A stretch of 64,000 nucleotides of DNA from Triticum aestivum (Eukaryota > Streptophyta > Magnoliopsida > Poales > Poaceae), in assembly GCF_018294505.1 (NCBI RefSeq), contig NC_057800.1, positions 158,822,323 to 158,886,322 of the forward strand, given 5' to 3'. This document shows positions 21,345 through 32,625 of the stretch, piece by piece. The notes under the pieces are model-generated. The model was not told the origin of the DNA and did not search any database. It worked only from the letters and a program-made list of their open reading frames with translations. Made by a program: the position numbers and the translations under genes. The stretch's first letter is position 1; each line of letters begins with the position of its first letter.

Positions 21345-21650
21345 TTTTGTTTTGACAATTGGACCCCTCTTATTTATTGTTAATCAATGTTAAAACAACT
21401 AGCAAGAGGGGAACTAGCTCACTTGGAGCCTCTTCTAACCACTCATTACAGGTTGAAAACTTAGCAATTTTAGACAGAGAACGGGCTACTGAATTAGCTT
21501 CTCTAAAGTAGTGATCAAAGCATATTTGCACAAAATTACAAGCTATATGATAGCAATCATAAAATATAGCAGTTGTAGTTGTTCCACCTGCTGATCGGAC
21601 ACATTTCTTCATAATTGTGATGATCTTCATATTATCAGAATTGACAATGA
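21345..21650 (-). pseudogene. LINE piece 1: C-terminal half of RNase H domain
   Basis: Minus-strand codons from about 21650 to 21364 give IIVNSDNMK, then AIFYDCYHIACNF, then FREANSVARSLSKIAKF and WLEEAPSELVPLL. This is the end of the RNase H-like domain of plant LINEs, with the Asp of the NSD motif and the REANxVA motif visible. The T-rich stretch just to the left (21344-21358) may be the reverse of its tail. The frame is cut at 21651 by the LTR of element A1 and resumes at 53150. It is the 3' end of a LINE split into three pieces. Confidence 0.8.
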
Positions 21651-22963
21651 TGTTGGGGAACGTACTAATTTTTTTTTTAAAAATCCTACGCACACGCAAG
21701 ATCATGGTGATGCATATCAACGAGGGGGAAGAGTATCGTCCACGTACCCTCGTAGACCGTAAGCGGAAGCGTTATTAGAACGCGGTTGATGTAGTCAAAC
21801 GTCTTCACGATCCAACCGATCCAAGTACCGAACGCACGGCACCTCCGAGTTCAGCACACGTTCAGCTCGATGACGTCCCACGAACTCCGATCCAGCAGAG
21901 CTTCACGGGAGAGTTCCATCAGCACGACGGCGTGATGACGGTGATGATGTTGCTACCGACGCAGGACTTCGCCTAAGCACCACTACGATATGATCGAGGT
22001 GGATTATGGTGGAGGAGGGCACCGCACACGGCTAAGGGATCAATGATCAACTTGTGTGTTCTAGGGTGCCCCTTGCCCCCGTATATAAAGGAGCAAGGGG
22101 AAGGCCGGCCGGTCCCTGTAGGGCGCGCCAGGAGGAGGAGGAGTCCTCCTAGTAGGAGTAGGACTCCCCTTTCCTACTCCTATTAGGAGGAGGAAAGGAA
22201 GGGGGAAGGGGAGAACAAAGGAGAGGGAGGAAAGGAGGAAAGGGGGCCGGCCCCTAGTCCAATTCGGTTTGGGCTAGGGGGGCGTGCACCCTGCCTCCTC
22301 TCTTCCACCACTTGGCCCATGAGGTCCGATACTTCTTCCATGTATTCCCGTAACTCCCCGGTACTCCGAAAAATACCCGAATCACTCGGAACCTTTCTGA
22401 TGTCCGAATATAGTCGTTCAATATATCGATCTTTACGTCTCGACCATTTCGAGACTCCTCGTCATGTCCCCGATCTCATCCGGGACTTCGAACTACCTTC
22501 GGTGCATCAAATCACATAAACTCATAATATCGATCGTCACCGAACGTTAAGCGTGCGGACCCTACGGGTTCGAGAACTATGTAGACATGACCGAGACTTA
22601 TCTCCGGTCAATAACCAATAGCGGAACCTGAATGCTCATATTGGCTCCTACATATTCTATGAAGATCTTTATCGGTCAAACTGCATAACGGTATACGTTG
22701 TTCCCTTTGTCATCGGTATGTTACTTACCCGAGATTCGATCATCGGTATCTCAATACCTAGTTCAATCTCGTTACCGGCAAGTCTCTTTACTCGTTCCAT
22801 AATCCATCATCCCTCAACTAACTCATTAGTCACATTGCTTGCAAGGCTTATAATGATGTGCATTACCGAGAGGGCCTAGAGATACCTCTCTGACAATCGG
22901 AGTGACAAATTCTAATCTTGATCCATGCCAACTCAACAAATACCATTTGAGACACCTGTAGAG
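21651..22963 (-). mobile_element. A1 3' LTR, truncated by Athila-like insertion
   Basis: On the plus strand it begins TGTTGGGGAACGTACTAATT, the reverse of the end of an Angela-type LTR. It runs parallel to 51417-52730 until CACCTGTAGAG, where TGATACGTCTCC of an Athila LTR follows. The final about 420 bases of the full LTR (down to the reverse of TGAAGGAAATATGCC) are absent here. A reversed TATA box occurs near 22082. The frame at 22319-22519 is fortuitous LTR sequence. Confidence 0.85.
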
Positions 22964-23728
22964 TGATACGTCTCCGTTGTATCTACTTTTCCAAACACTT
23001 TTGCCCTTGTTTTGGACTCTAACTTGTATGATTTGAATGGAACTAACCCGGACTGACGCTGTTTTCAGCAGAATTGGCATGGTGTTGTTTTATGTGCAAA
23101 AAATAAATATTCTCGAAATGACCTGAAACTCCACAGAACATCTTAGAAAAAATAAAAATAGAATCCTCGCCAAAGATGAAGACCAGGGGGCCCACACCCT
23201 TCTCACGAGGGTGGGGGCGCGCCCCCTACCTCGTGGGCCCCCTGGATGCCCTCCGACGCCAACTCCAACTCTATATATTTGCTTTCGGAGAGAAAAAAAT
23301 CAGAGAAAAGAAATCATCGCGTTTTACGATACGGAGCCGCCGCCAAGCCCTAAAACCTCTCGGGAGGGCTGATCTGGAGTCCGTTCGGGGCTCCGGAGAG
23401 GGGGATTCATCGCCGTCGTCATCATCAACCATCCTCCATCACCAATTTCATGATGTTCACCGCCGTGCGTGAGTAATTGCATCGTAAGCTTGCTGGAGGG
23501 TGATGGGTTGGATGAGATTTATCATGTAATCGAGTTAGTTTTGTTAGCGTTTTATCCCTAGTATTCATTATGTTCTGAGATTGATGTTGGTATGACTTTG
23601 CTATGCTTAATGCTTGTCACTAGGGCTCGAGTGCCATGATTTCAGATCTGAACCTATTATGTTTTCATGAATATATGTGAGTTCTTGATCCGATCTTGCA
23701 AGTCTATAGTCACCTACTATGTGTTATG
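22964..23728 (+). mobile_element. LTR 1 of Athila-like block, 3' part deleted
   Basis: Starts TGATACGTCTCCGTTGTATC and matches LTR 2 up to CACCTACTATGTGTTATG. It then jumps to TTTCCGATGCACG, which lies inside the Athila-type ORF of unit 2 (about 31970). The deletion removed about 650 bases of LTR, the primer site, gag, protease and the first part of the ORF. Almost no sequence is shared at the joint. A TATA box (CTCTATATATTTGC) lies at 23270-23281. Confidence 0.8.
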
Positions 23729-24393
23729 TTTCCGATGCACGAATCACTATCATACATTTTCCTGTTTTATGTTACTTTGCATCATTTGCTAGTCGTTGTT
23801 TAATTGGACGCGGAAACTGTGGAAACCTTAGTATCCCTGATATAATTATTCTGCACCACGGTTTATATAGTGATAACACTTTTAGTATGGGTGGTATTAT
23901 TGCTAGACGGTTAAGTATGAACCATACTAAGGGTCCCATCTTTGAAGGCATCTATGCTACACGCCTAGCTGCACATTTTAACATACCTATTAGGCATGCT
24001 GAGAAGGAAGAAAATGTGCTGCCCCGTGTTTATCTAGATCATAAAAGTATGGTGGCACATGATTTTATTGTTAAGAATAGGGCAGGAGAGCTTAAATATC
24101 AATTGTTCTTTAACAAACATCACCCAGGGACTATTACCATGCCTGCTCCTTCTTTGTTTGATTTGACTGTAGGCACGCACCTTGTTCCGTTGACGGCTAT
24201 TCACGCCTACCGGAACCCTGCACCAACCGAGGAGCCAGAACCGGAACCACAATTTGATCCTGCACGGCAGTCTAACTATTAGTGGGATCCGGAGATGATT
24301 GCCAGCCAGTGGCAATCGGAGCCTTCTTCTTCCTCATCACAGTACGACCCCAGCTACACTTACGGGTATCCGCCAGGCTATCCCTGGCAATAG
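23729..24393 (+). pseudogene. Athila-type ORF, unit 1, N-terminus deleted
   Basis: Residues from VSDARIT onward (e.g. IPDIIILHHGLYSDNTFSMG and KYQLFFNKHHP) match the ORF at 31534-32625 nearly residue for residue. The frame is open from the deletion joint to an in-frame TAG at 24280-24282. The homologous reading continues past this stop to TAG at 24391-24393, so the first stop is a nonsense change (the other unit has CAG at this site). The start codon at 23719 lies in the LTR and is accidental. Function of this protein class (PF03078-like, from memory) is unknown. Confidence 0.7.
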
Positions 24394-26428
24394 ACCAACT
24401 TAGGCCAAAAGCCTAAGCTTGGGGGAGTACGTATTTCTCACCGACATTATATTTATGTTCACACACACTCATTGCTAGATGTCGGTGCTCATACACTTTC
24501 ACTGTAATATCCATGCTAGTTTATTTTCTTTTTTTCCGCTTTCTTCTTGTGTGTTTGCTAAACCTTAAGAAAAACCAAAAAAAATTAGTAGTAGTTTATT
24601 TTTCTGCTGTAGTAGTAATAATTAAAAGGAAAACCCAAAAATATTTACCGTTCTTCTTTTGCTTGTTGGGAGCTTTCCCGTGTAAATAGTTTTATTTCTT
24701 TTCTTTGGGGTCAGTAGGAGAAGACCATAATTAAATTGTTGAAGTGGCTCTTATATGCACTATTGTTGATCTAACCAAGAGCCCATATTGCCTTGTCTTC
24801 TCCTGTTTATTGAATGCTCGCAGATTCCGGCTTAGTCCAATGCACGTACACTCTTGTTATTATTCACACCGTTTGGTCGTGTAAGTGAAAGGCAATTATG
24901 ATGATATATGATGGACTGACTGAGATAAGAAAAGCTGGTATGAAATCGACATCTTTTGTTTTTGTAAATATGATGAATCCCTCGATCTTGATTTAGCTTA
25001 TTATGAATAAACATGTTTGCAATGACAATTAGAGATCATAGTTGCTCATGCCATGCTTGATTAGCTATGAGTTATAATGATTTACCTCGTGTGCCAACAT
25101 GCTATTGAGATGGTTATGATGTGGTATGATGGGGTCGTATCCTCCTTTGAATGATTTAAGTGACCTGACTTGGCACATGTTCACACATGTAGTTGAAACA
25201 AATCAACATAGCCTTCACGATATTTATGTTCATGGTGGATTATATCCTACTCATGCTTGCATCCAATGTTTATTAATTTTAATGCATGTACATGGTTGTT
25301 GTCGCTCTCTAGTTGGTCGCTTCCCAGTCTTTTGCTAGCCTTCACCTGTACTAAGCGGGAATACTGCTTGTGTATCCAATCTCTTAAACCTCAAAGTTAT
25401 TCCAGATGAGTCCACCATACCTTCCCATATGCGGTATCTACCTGCCGTTCCAAGTAAATTTGTATGTGCCAAACTCTAAACGTTCAAATAAACATTCTGT
25501 TTTGTATGCTCGAATAGCTCGTGTATCAACCAAGGTTGTCCTTATCTTCCGTGTTAGGTGGGTTATTCTTAAGAGGAGTGGACTCAGCTCCTCAGTCACG
25601 AGAAAATGGCTGGTCACCGGGATGCCCAGTGCCATGCTTTATGCAAACTAAATAAAATTAATTGCAAAAAAAACTCCCCCTGGGACCTGATGTATGTTGG
25701 AGGCACTCGTTGCTTCGAGCAAGCCATGGATTGATGCTTGCTGGTGGAGGGGGAGTATAAACTTTACCATTCTGTTTGGGAACCGCCTATAATGTGTTCA
25801 GCATGGAAGATATCACCATCTCTTAGTTGCTACGTTGACAATGAAAGTATACCGCTCAAAATACAATTTATCTCTATTTCAAAACCGAGCTCTGGCACCT
25901 CTACAAATCGCTGCTTCCCTCTGCGAAGGGCCTATCCATTTACTTTTTTGTTGAGTCATCACCCTCTTATTAAAAATCACTAGCTGGAGAGCGCAGCTGT
26001 CATTTGCATTCATCACTGTTAATTTATATTGGGTATGACTATGATTGGATCTTTTTTACCATGAATTACAATGTCTAGTCAGTCCTTGATCTTTAAAGGT
26101 GCTCTGCATTTATGTTTTGCGGTCTCAGAAAGGGCTAGTGAGATACCATCTTGTTATATCATACTATGATTGTTTTGAGAAAGTGTTGTCATCCGAGATT
26201 TATTATTATGACTTGCTAGTTGATTATGCTATTGATATGAGTAATTATGAGACCTGAGAATTATTGCAAATGTGGTTAGTTATGATCTATGCTGAAAACT
26301 TGAATACTGGCTTGACATAGTTACAACAACAACAAGAGCAAACAGAGTTTGTAAAAGTTTTTCTTTCTTTCTTTCAGTTTGTCAACTGAATTGCTTGAGG
26401 ACAGGCAAGGGTTTAAGCTTGGGGGAGT
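24394..26428 (+). other. Unit 1 3' untranslated region with purine tracts
   Basis: About 2 kb without a gene between the ORF and LTR 2, nearly identical in order to 32626-34662. It begins with an extra GCTTGGGGGAGT (24417-24428) and ends with the functional-position purine tract (26415-26428). Frames of 60-82 residues occur in parallel in both units but show no domain and no consistent start, so I treat them as chance. Confidence 0.6.
26415..26428 (+). promoter_or_regulatory. Polypurine tract before LTR 2
   Basis: AAGCTTGGGGGAGT directly abuts TGATACG of LTR 2, the expected place for plus-strand priming. The same tract at 34649-34662 abuts LTR 3. Confidence 0.75.
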
Positions 26429-27845
26429 TGATACGTCTCCGTCGTATCTACTTTTCCAAACACTTTTGCCCTTGTTTTGGACTCTAACTTGTATGATTTG
26501 AATGGAACTAACCAGGACTGACGCTGTTTTCAGCAGAATTGCCATGGTGTTGTTTTATGTGCAGAAAACAAATATTCTCGGAATGACCTGAAACTCCATG
26601 GAACATCTTAGAAAAAATAATAAAAATCCTCACCAAAGATGAAGACCAGGGGGCCCACACCCTTCTCACGAGGGTGGGGGGCGCCCCCCCCCTAGGGCGC
26701 GCCCCCTACCTCGTGGGCCCCTGGATGCCCTCCGACGCCAACTCCAACTCTATATATTTGCTTTCAGAGAGAGAAAAATCAAAGAGAAGAAATCATCGCG
26801 TTTTACGATATGGAGCCACCGCCAAGCCCTAAAACCTCTCGGGAGGGCTGATCTGGAGTCCGTTCGAGGCTCCGGAGAGGGGGATTCGTCGCCGTCGTCA
26901 TCATCAACCATCCTCCATCACCAATTTCATGATGCTCACCGCCGTGCGTGAGTAATTGCATCGTAGGCTTGCTGGACGGTGATGGGTTGGATGAGATTTA
27001 TCATGTAATCGAGTTAGTTTTGTTAGGGTTTGATCCCTAGTATCCATTATGTTCTGAGATTGATGTTGGTATGACTTTGCTATGCTTAATGCTTGTCACT
27101 AGGGCCCGAGTGCCATGATTTCAGATCTGAATCTATTATGTTTTCATGAATATATGTGAGTTCTTGATCCGATCTTGCAAGTCTATAGTCACCTACTATG
27201 TGTTATGATCCGGCAACCCCGAAGTGACAATAATCGGGACCACTCCCGGTGATGACCATAGTTTGAGGAGTTCATGTATTCACTATGTTCTAATGCTTTG
27301 TTCCGGTTCTCTATTAAAAGGATGCCTTAATATCCCTTAGTTTCCAATAGGACCCCGCTGCCATGGGAGGGTAGGACAAAAGATGTCATGCAAGTTCTTT
27401 TCCATAAGCACGTATGACTATATACGGAATACATGCCTACATTACATTGATGAATTGGAGCTAGTTCTGTGTCACCCTATGTTATGACTGTTACATGATG
27501 AACCGCATCCAGCATAATTATCCATCACTGGTCCGGTGCCTACGAGTTTTCCATATACTGGTTCTCACTTATTTACTTTCCCGTTGCTACTGTTACAATC
27601 ACTACAAAATATCAAAAACATTACTTTTGCTGTCTTTACTTTTGTTGCCGCTACCACCACTATCATATTACTTTGCTACTAAACACTTTGCTGCAGATAC
27701 TAAGTTTCCAGGTGTGGTTGAATTGACAACTCAGCTGCTAATACTTGAGAATATTCTTTGGCTCCCCTTGTGTCGAATCAATAAATTTGGGTTGAATACT
27801 CTACCCTCGAAAGCTGTTGCGATCCCCTATACTTGTGGGTTATCA
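26429..27845 (+). mobile_element. LTR 2 of Athila-like block (complete)
   Basis: 1417 bases from TGATACGTCTCCGTCGTATC to ACTTGTGGGTTATCA. It includes a GC-rich inverted repeat (around GGGGGCCCAC...GTGGGCCCC, 26647-26725) followed by a TATA box (CTCTATATATTTGC, near 26748-26760). It serves as 3' LTR of unit 1 and 5' LTR of unit 2. The 132-residue frame at 27495-27893 runs through the LTR end and is not a gene. Confidence 0.85.
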
Positions 27846-27856
27846 AGACAAATTTC

Positions 27857-27874
27857 TGGCGCTGTTGCCGGGGA
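27857..27874 (+). promoter_or_regulatory. Primer binding site, tRNA-Asp type
   Basis: TGGCGCTGTTGCCGGGGA lies 11 bases after the LTR end. It complements the 3' end of plant tRNA-Asp with one mismatch. This site is typical of Athila-lineage Gypsy elements. Confidence 0.7.
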
Positions 27875-27923
27875 GCATAGCTCTATTCTTTGAATCACTT
27901 GGGATTTATATCTGCTTATCATT

Positions 27924-29956
27924 ATGAAGAACTTGAGAGATCCAAAAACCAAGATCTATCCCCCAACTACGAGGGGAGGTAAGGAACTGCCATCTAGCTC
28001 TGCACTTGATTCACCTTCTGTTATGAGTAAGTTTGCGACACCTACACCTGCTTCTGCTATTTGTTCTGATATGTCGCATGTTATTGATGATGCCACTTCT
28101 GCTATGCATGATACTTATGATGAAACTGCTTCTATGCCTGATACTATTGTGCCCCTTGGTGAATTTCTTGATGAACAAATTGCTAGGGCTAGAGAAAAGG
28201 AAATTATTGAATCTGAATACGATGATGATAGTGATGATGAAAATATGCCTATTATTCCTAAGGGTTATCTTTTTGATATGGAATCTTCTGCCGCTATTTT
28301 AGCTTGTAGGGATAGATATGAGCTTAAGAGGTTATTACCTAAATGGAACAAAGAATCACTTAGAGATCAAATGAAACCAACCATGCTTTTGCTATTTCAC
28401 CTATTTTTGTTCCTGATAAGGATTATGAATTCTCTGTTGATCCTGATATAATTACTTTGGTTGAATCCGATCCGTTTTATGGCTATGAATCTGGAACTAT
28501 TGTGGCACATCTTACTAAGTTAAATGATATAGCTGCCCTGTTTACTAATGATGAGAGATCGCGTTACTTTTATATACTCAAAATATTTCCGTTCTCATTA
28601 AAGGGTGATGCTAAGACATGGTTTAATTCTCTTGATCCTAGTTGTGTGCGTAGTCCCCAGGATATGATTTATTACTTCTCTGCTAAATATTTCCCTGCTC
28701 ATAAGAAACAAGCTGCTTTGAGGGAAATATACAACTTCGTGCAAATTAAAGAAGAGAGTCTCCCACAAGCTTGGGGGAGGCTTCTCAAGTTACTTAATGC
28801 TTTGCCTGATCATCCTCTTAAGAAACCCGAAGTACTTGATATCTTTTATAATGGACTAACCGATGCTTCCAGAGATTACCTGGATAGTTGTGCTGGTTCT
28901 CTTTTCAGGGAAAGAACACCGGATGAAGCTGAAATTCTATTGAATAATATGTTGACAAATGAAAATAATTGGGCACCTCCTGAGCCAGCTCCTGAGCCAG
29001 CTCCTGCTCCAATTACTGAGCCTATTCCTAAACCAACTCCGAAGAAGAGAGGTGTTCTATTTCTCAGTCCCGAAGATATGCAAGAGGCAAAGAAATCTAT
29101 GAAAGAAAAAGGTGTTAAAGCTGAAGATGTTAAGAATTTACCTCCTATTGAAGAAATACACGGTCTAAATTCACCGCCTGTTGAAGAAACATATGATCTC
29201 AATTCTTTATTTGTTGAAGAACCTCCTGATCCCGATATCCCGACACATGTAGTAAAGGTAAATTCTCTCTATAGATATGATAAAGCTGAAGTCCCTCCTA
29301 CTAAAATTGCTAGTCAGTGCTTGGATGAGTTTGATAACTTTATGTTTAAGCAAGACGACTTCAATGCTTATTCTGGTAGACAATTAAAAGAAAATGCTTA
29401 TATGATTAGACGCTTGGGTGATTATATGGCTAATATTAAAGGTGAACTTAAACTTGTTAGCAAACATGCTTCTATGGTTACCACTCAAGTAGAACAAGTA
29501 CTTAAAGCTCAAAAAGAAGTGCTTGATGAAATGAATAGTAAGAAAAATGATTATGCTGTTAGAGTGGCTACTAGAACTGGTAGAATGACTCAGGAACCTT
29601 TGTATCCTGAAGGCCACCCTAAGAGAATCGAGCAAGATTCTCAGAGAAATAATATTGATATTCCTAGTTCTTCTAAAAAGAAGAAGAAGAAAAATGATAG
29701 AACTGTGCAAAATTCTAGTGAACCTATTGCTGAACCACCTGATAATCCACATGATATTTCTATGTCTTATGCTGAAACACAATCTGGTAATGAACATGAA
29801 CCTAATGAAAATATTAATAATGATGTTCATGATGATGCTCAACCTAGTAATGATAATGATGTAGAAATTGAACCTGCTGTTGATCTTGATAACCCACAAT
29901 CAAAGAATCAACGTTATGATAAAAGAGACTTTGTTGCTAGGAAACATGGTAAATAA
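27924..29956 (+). pseudogene. Athila-like gag, unit 2, one frameshift
   Basis: The ATG at 27924 opens MKNLRDPKTKIY. The frame fails near 28380 by one missing base compared with unit 3 and continues from about 28390 in the frame of 28457-29956. The central part (FPFSLKGDAKTWFNSL, then YFSAKYFPAHKKQAALREIY and QAWGRLLKLL) is the retrotransposon gag domain. A Pro/Glu/Ala repeat coded by two copies of GAGCCAGCTCCT, a coiled-coil-like stretch and a SSKKKKKKNDR basic patch follow. TAA at 29954-29956 separates it from the protease frame, which continues in the same phase, so this stop may be a nonsense change in a longer gag-protease. Confidence 0.75.
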
Positions 29957-30750
29957 AGGGAACCTTGGGTTCAGAAACCCATGCCTTTTCCTCTGAAACC
30001 ATCCAACAAAAAGGATGATGAGGATTTTGAGCGCTTTGCTGAAATGGTTAGGCCTATCTTTTTGCGTATGAGATTAACTGATGTGCTCAAAACAAATCCT
30101 TATGCTAAATATATGAAGGATATCATTACTAATAAAAGAAAGATATCGAAAGCCGAAATTTCCACCATTCTTGCTAATTATACTTTTAAGGATGGAATAC
30201 CAAAGAAACTTGGAGACCCCGGAGTACCTTCTATACCTTGCTCCATTAAAAGAAATTATATTAAAACTCCTTTATGTGATCTTGGAGCCGGTGTTAGTGT
30301 TATGCCTCTCTCTCTTTATATCGCAGACTTGACTTGAATAAGATGACACCTACTGAAATATCTTTGCAAATGGCTGATAAATCAACTACTATACCTGTCG
30401 GTATCTGTGAGGATGTGCCTGTTGTGGTTGCAAACGTTACTATTTTAACGGACTTTGTTATTCTTGATATACCCGAGGATGATAGTATGTCTATTATTCT
30501 TGGAAGACCTTTTCTTAATACTGCAGGGGCTGTTATTGTCTGCAACAAAGGCAATGTCACTTTTCATGTTAATGCTAATGAGCATATGGTACACTTTCTG
30601 AGGAAACAACCTCAAGTTCATAGTATCAATTCTATTGGGAAAATTCCATTGATTGTAATTGGAGGTTTTGAATTTCCTCTTCCTACTGTCAAGAAGAAAT
30701 ATGATATACTTATTATTGGGGATGTGCATATCCCCGTTGTGGTAACCTAG
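29957..30750 (+). pseudogene. Athila-like retroviral-type aspartic protease, unit 2, frameshifted
   Basis: Residues REPWVQKPMPFP, MVRPIFLRMRLTDVL and LCDLGAGVSVMPLSLY appear, then after a 2-base insertion near 30319 the frame changes to DLNKMTPTEISLQMADKST and SMSIILGRPFLNTAGAVI. The DLGAG motif is the expected D(S/T/L)GA(S/T) active site with Gly in the last position. ILGRPFL is the conserved flap-side motif. TAG at 30748-30750 ends the frame. No RT, RNase H or integrase follows: the next kilobase is a spacer, so the unit is non-autonomous. Confidence 0.7.
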
Positions 30751-31533
30751 TGTTATTCGAAATTTCTCCTGTTTCATGATTATCGGAATAGTTTGTTAAC
30801 AAGACTTGATCAACCTTGTTAGTGGATTCTTTTTTATCAGCATGAGATGGATGAAACTAGAAGCACAACCTTCTATACTCCACTTTTACTTTCTGTTGTT
30901 TATATTAAATAAAGTAAAAATAGTATTTTTTTTTTGTCTGTTTCCTGACTTATCCGTGCAATATAAAAATATCCCGAAAATAAAAGTCCTCAGAATTCCA
31001 TGCTAATTTAATATGATTTTTTCAAGAATATTTGAGGATTTACTGTGCAAAAATTACCACGGGAGGAGCTGCCACCTGGCCACGAGGGTGGTGGGCGCGC
31101 CCCCCTCTAGGGCGCCCCCCTGCCTCGTGGGCCCACGGTGGCCCTCCTCCACTTATCCCAGCACCCATCTTCTTCCTCTGTCTCACACAAACCCGAAAAA
31201 CCAACTCAAGCACAAGTTCCAGCCACTTTTGCTGTGATTTTCGATCTCCTTGCTTAAAGCACCTCTCACAAAACTGCTTGGGGAGATTGTTCCTTGGTAT
31301 GTGACTCCTCCATTGGTCAAATTAGTTTTTGTTCTAGTGCTTTATTCTTTGCAAATTTGTGCTGCATAGGTGACCATGTTCTTGAGCTTGCATGTCAAAT
31401 TTATATGGTTCCAAGTAGTTCTAATACTTGATTTAGGCTCTAGGCACTTGTAGGGGTAGTTGCTATCAATATTATTGAAGTTGGTTCATTTTTGTTTGAA
31501 GTTACTAAAAATTTCAGATTATTTCAGAAAATA
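30751..31533 (+). other. Spacer upstream of Athila-type ORF, promoter-like
   Basis: No gene. Near 31080-31135 it carries CCACGAGGGTGGTGGGCGCG and CCTCGTGGGCCCAC, an inverted GC-rich module very like the one before the TATA box in the LTRs. Pyrimidine-rich leader-like sequence follows (31150-31270). TTTCAG and ATTTCAG just before the next ATG could be splice acceptors. It may be a subgenomic promoter or splice region for the following ORF; this is inference. Confidence 0.45.
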
Positions 31534-32625
31534 ATGAGGAGATTCTTGAGGGGCTCATCGAGTCAAAGCTCGAAGGAAAAGGCACCGAAGCCTAAGTATA
31601 ATTTGCCACGCACCGCGGAGATTTGGGCGTGTGAATGGCCTTCTGATGATTTCTTGAGAGCAGCCGATATCTATGAAGATTTTCATGAATTGGCTCACAA
31701 TGTAGGCCTCACCACTTTCCTCCATGACCAGTGCGATCAGTATCTCTTACTCACAAATACTTTTGTGCAAAACTTTCATTTTCATTCTAGGAACTCACCA
31801 CCTACGGTGGAGTTTCATTTATATGATGAGCATAAGGAGATGTCACTTTATGATTTCTGTCGGATTTGTTTAGTCCTTTTTGAGGGCAAGACAGAAGAAC
31901 CACATTATGATGATGTGGCTGGGTTTATTGATACTATCATTGTAGGAGAAACTAGGAAGGTTTCCGATGCACGGATCACTAGCATACATTTTCTTGTTTT
32001 ACATTACTTTGCATTATTTGCTAGTCGTTGTTTAATTGGACGCGCAAACTGTGGAAACCATAGTATCCCTGATATAATTATTCTGCACCACGGTTTATAC
32101 AGTGATAACACTTTTAGTATGGGCGGTATTATTGCTAGACGGTTAAGTATGAACCGTACTAAGGGTCCCATCTTTGGAGGCATCTATGCTACACGCCTAG
32201 CTGCACATTTTAACATACCTATTAGGCATGCTGAGAAGGAAGAAAAGGTGCTGCCCCATGTTTATCTAGATCATAAAAGTATGGTGGCACATGATTTTAT
32301 TGTTAAGAATAGGGCAGGAGAGCATAAATATCAATTGTTCTTTAACAAACATCACCCTGAGACTATTACCATGCCTGCTCCTTCTTTGTTTGATTTGACT
32401 GTAGGCACGCACCTTGTTCCGTTGACGGCTATTCACGCCTACCGGAACCCTGCACCAGCCGAGGAGCCAGAACCGGAACCACAATTTGATCCTGCACGGT
32501 AGTCTAACTATCAGTGGGATCCGGAGATGATTGCCAGCCAGTGGCAATCGGAGCCTTCTTCTTCCTCATCACAGTACGACCCCAGCTACACTTACGGGTA
32601 TCCGCCAGGCTATCCCTGGCAATAG
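31534..32625 (+). pseudogene. Athila-type ORF (env position), unit 2
   Basis: I prefer the ATG at 31534 (MRRFLRGSSSQSSKEK) over 31492 because it follows splice-acceptor-like TTTCAG. The frame runs to TAG at 32500-32502; the homologous reading goes on to TAG at 32623-32625. In unit 1 the first of these codons is CAG, so it is a nonsense change here. The protein has a basic start, EIWACEWPSDDFLRAADIYE, LYDFCRICLVLFEG, and the GLYSDNTFSMGGIIARRL block. It resembles the Athila ORF-1 family of unknown function, lies after gag-protease and has no clear membrane segment. Nearly full length apart from the tail. Confidence 0.65.

Noticed and set aside
27857..27874. tRNA-like sequence TGGCGCTGTTGCCGGGGA
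   Set aside because: Only the primer-binding complement of a tRNA 3' end is present, with no cloverleaf around it, so it is not a tRNA gene.
27495..27893. 132-residue frame, repeated at 35731-36129
   Set aside because: It starts inside the LTR and ends beyond the LTR boundary. Its presence twice reflects the duplicated LTR.
28033..30777. Met/Leu/Ile-rich frames overlapping gag and protease in other phases (e.g. 28033-28302, 29384-29899, 30445-30777)
   Set aside because: Shadows of the Athila-like gag-protease frames on the same or opposite strand.
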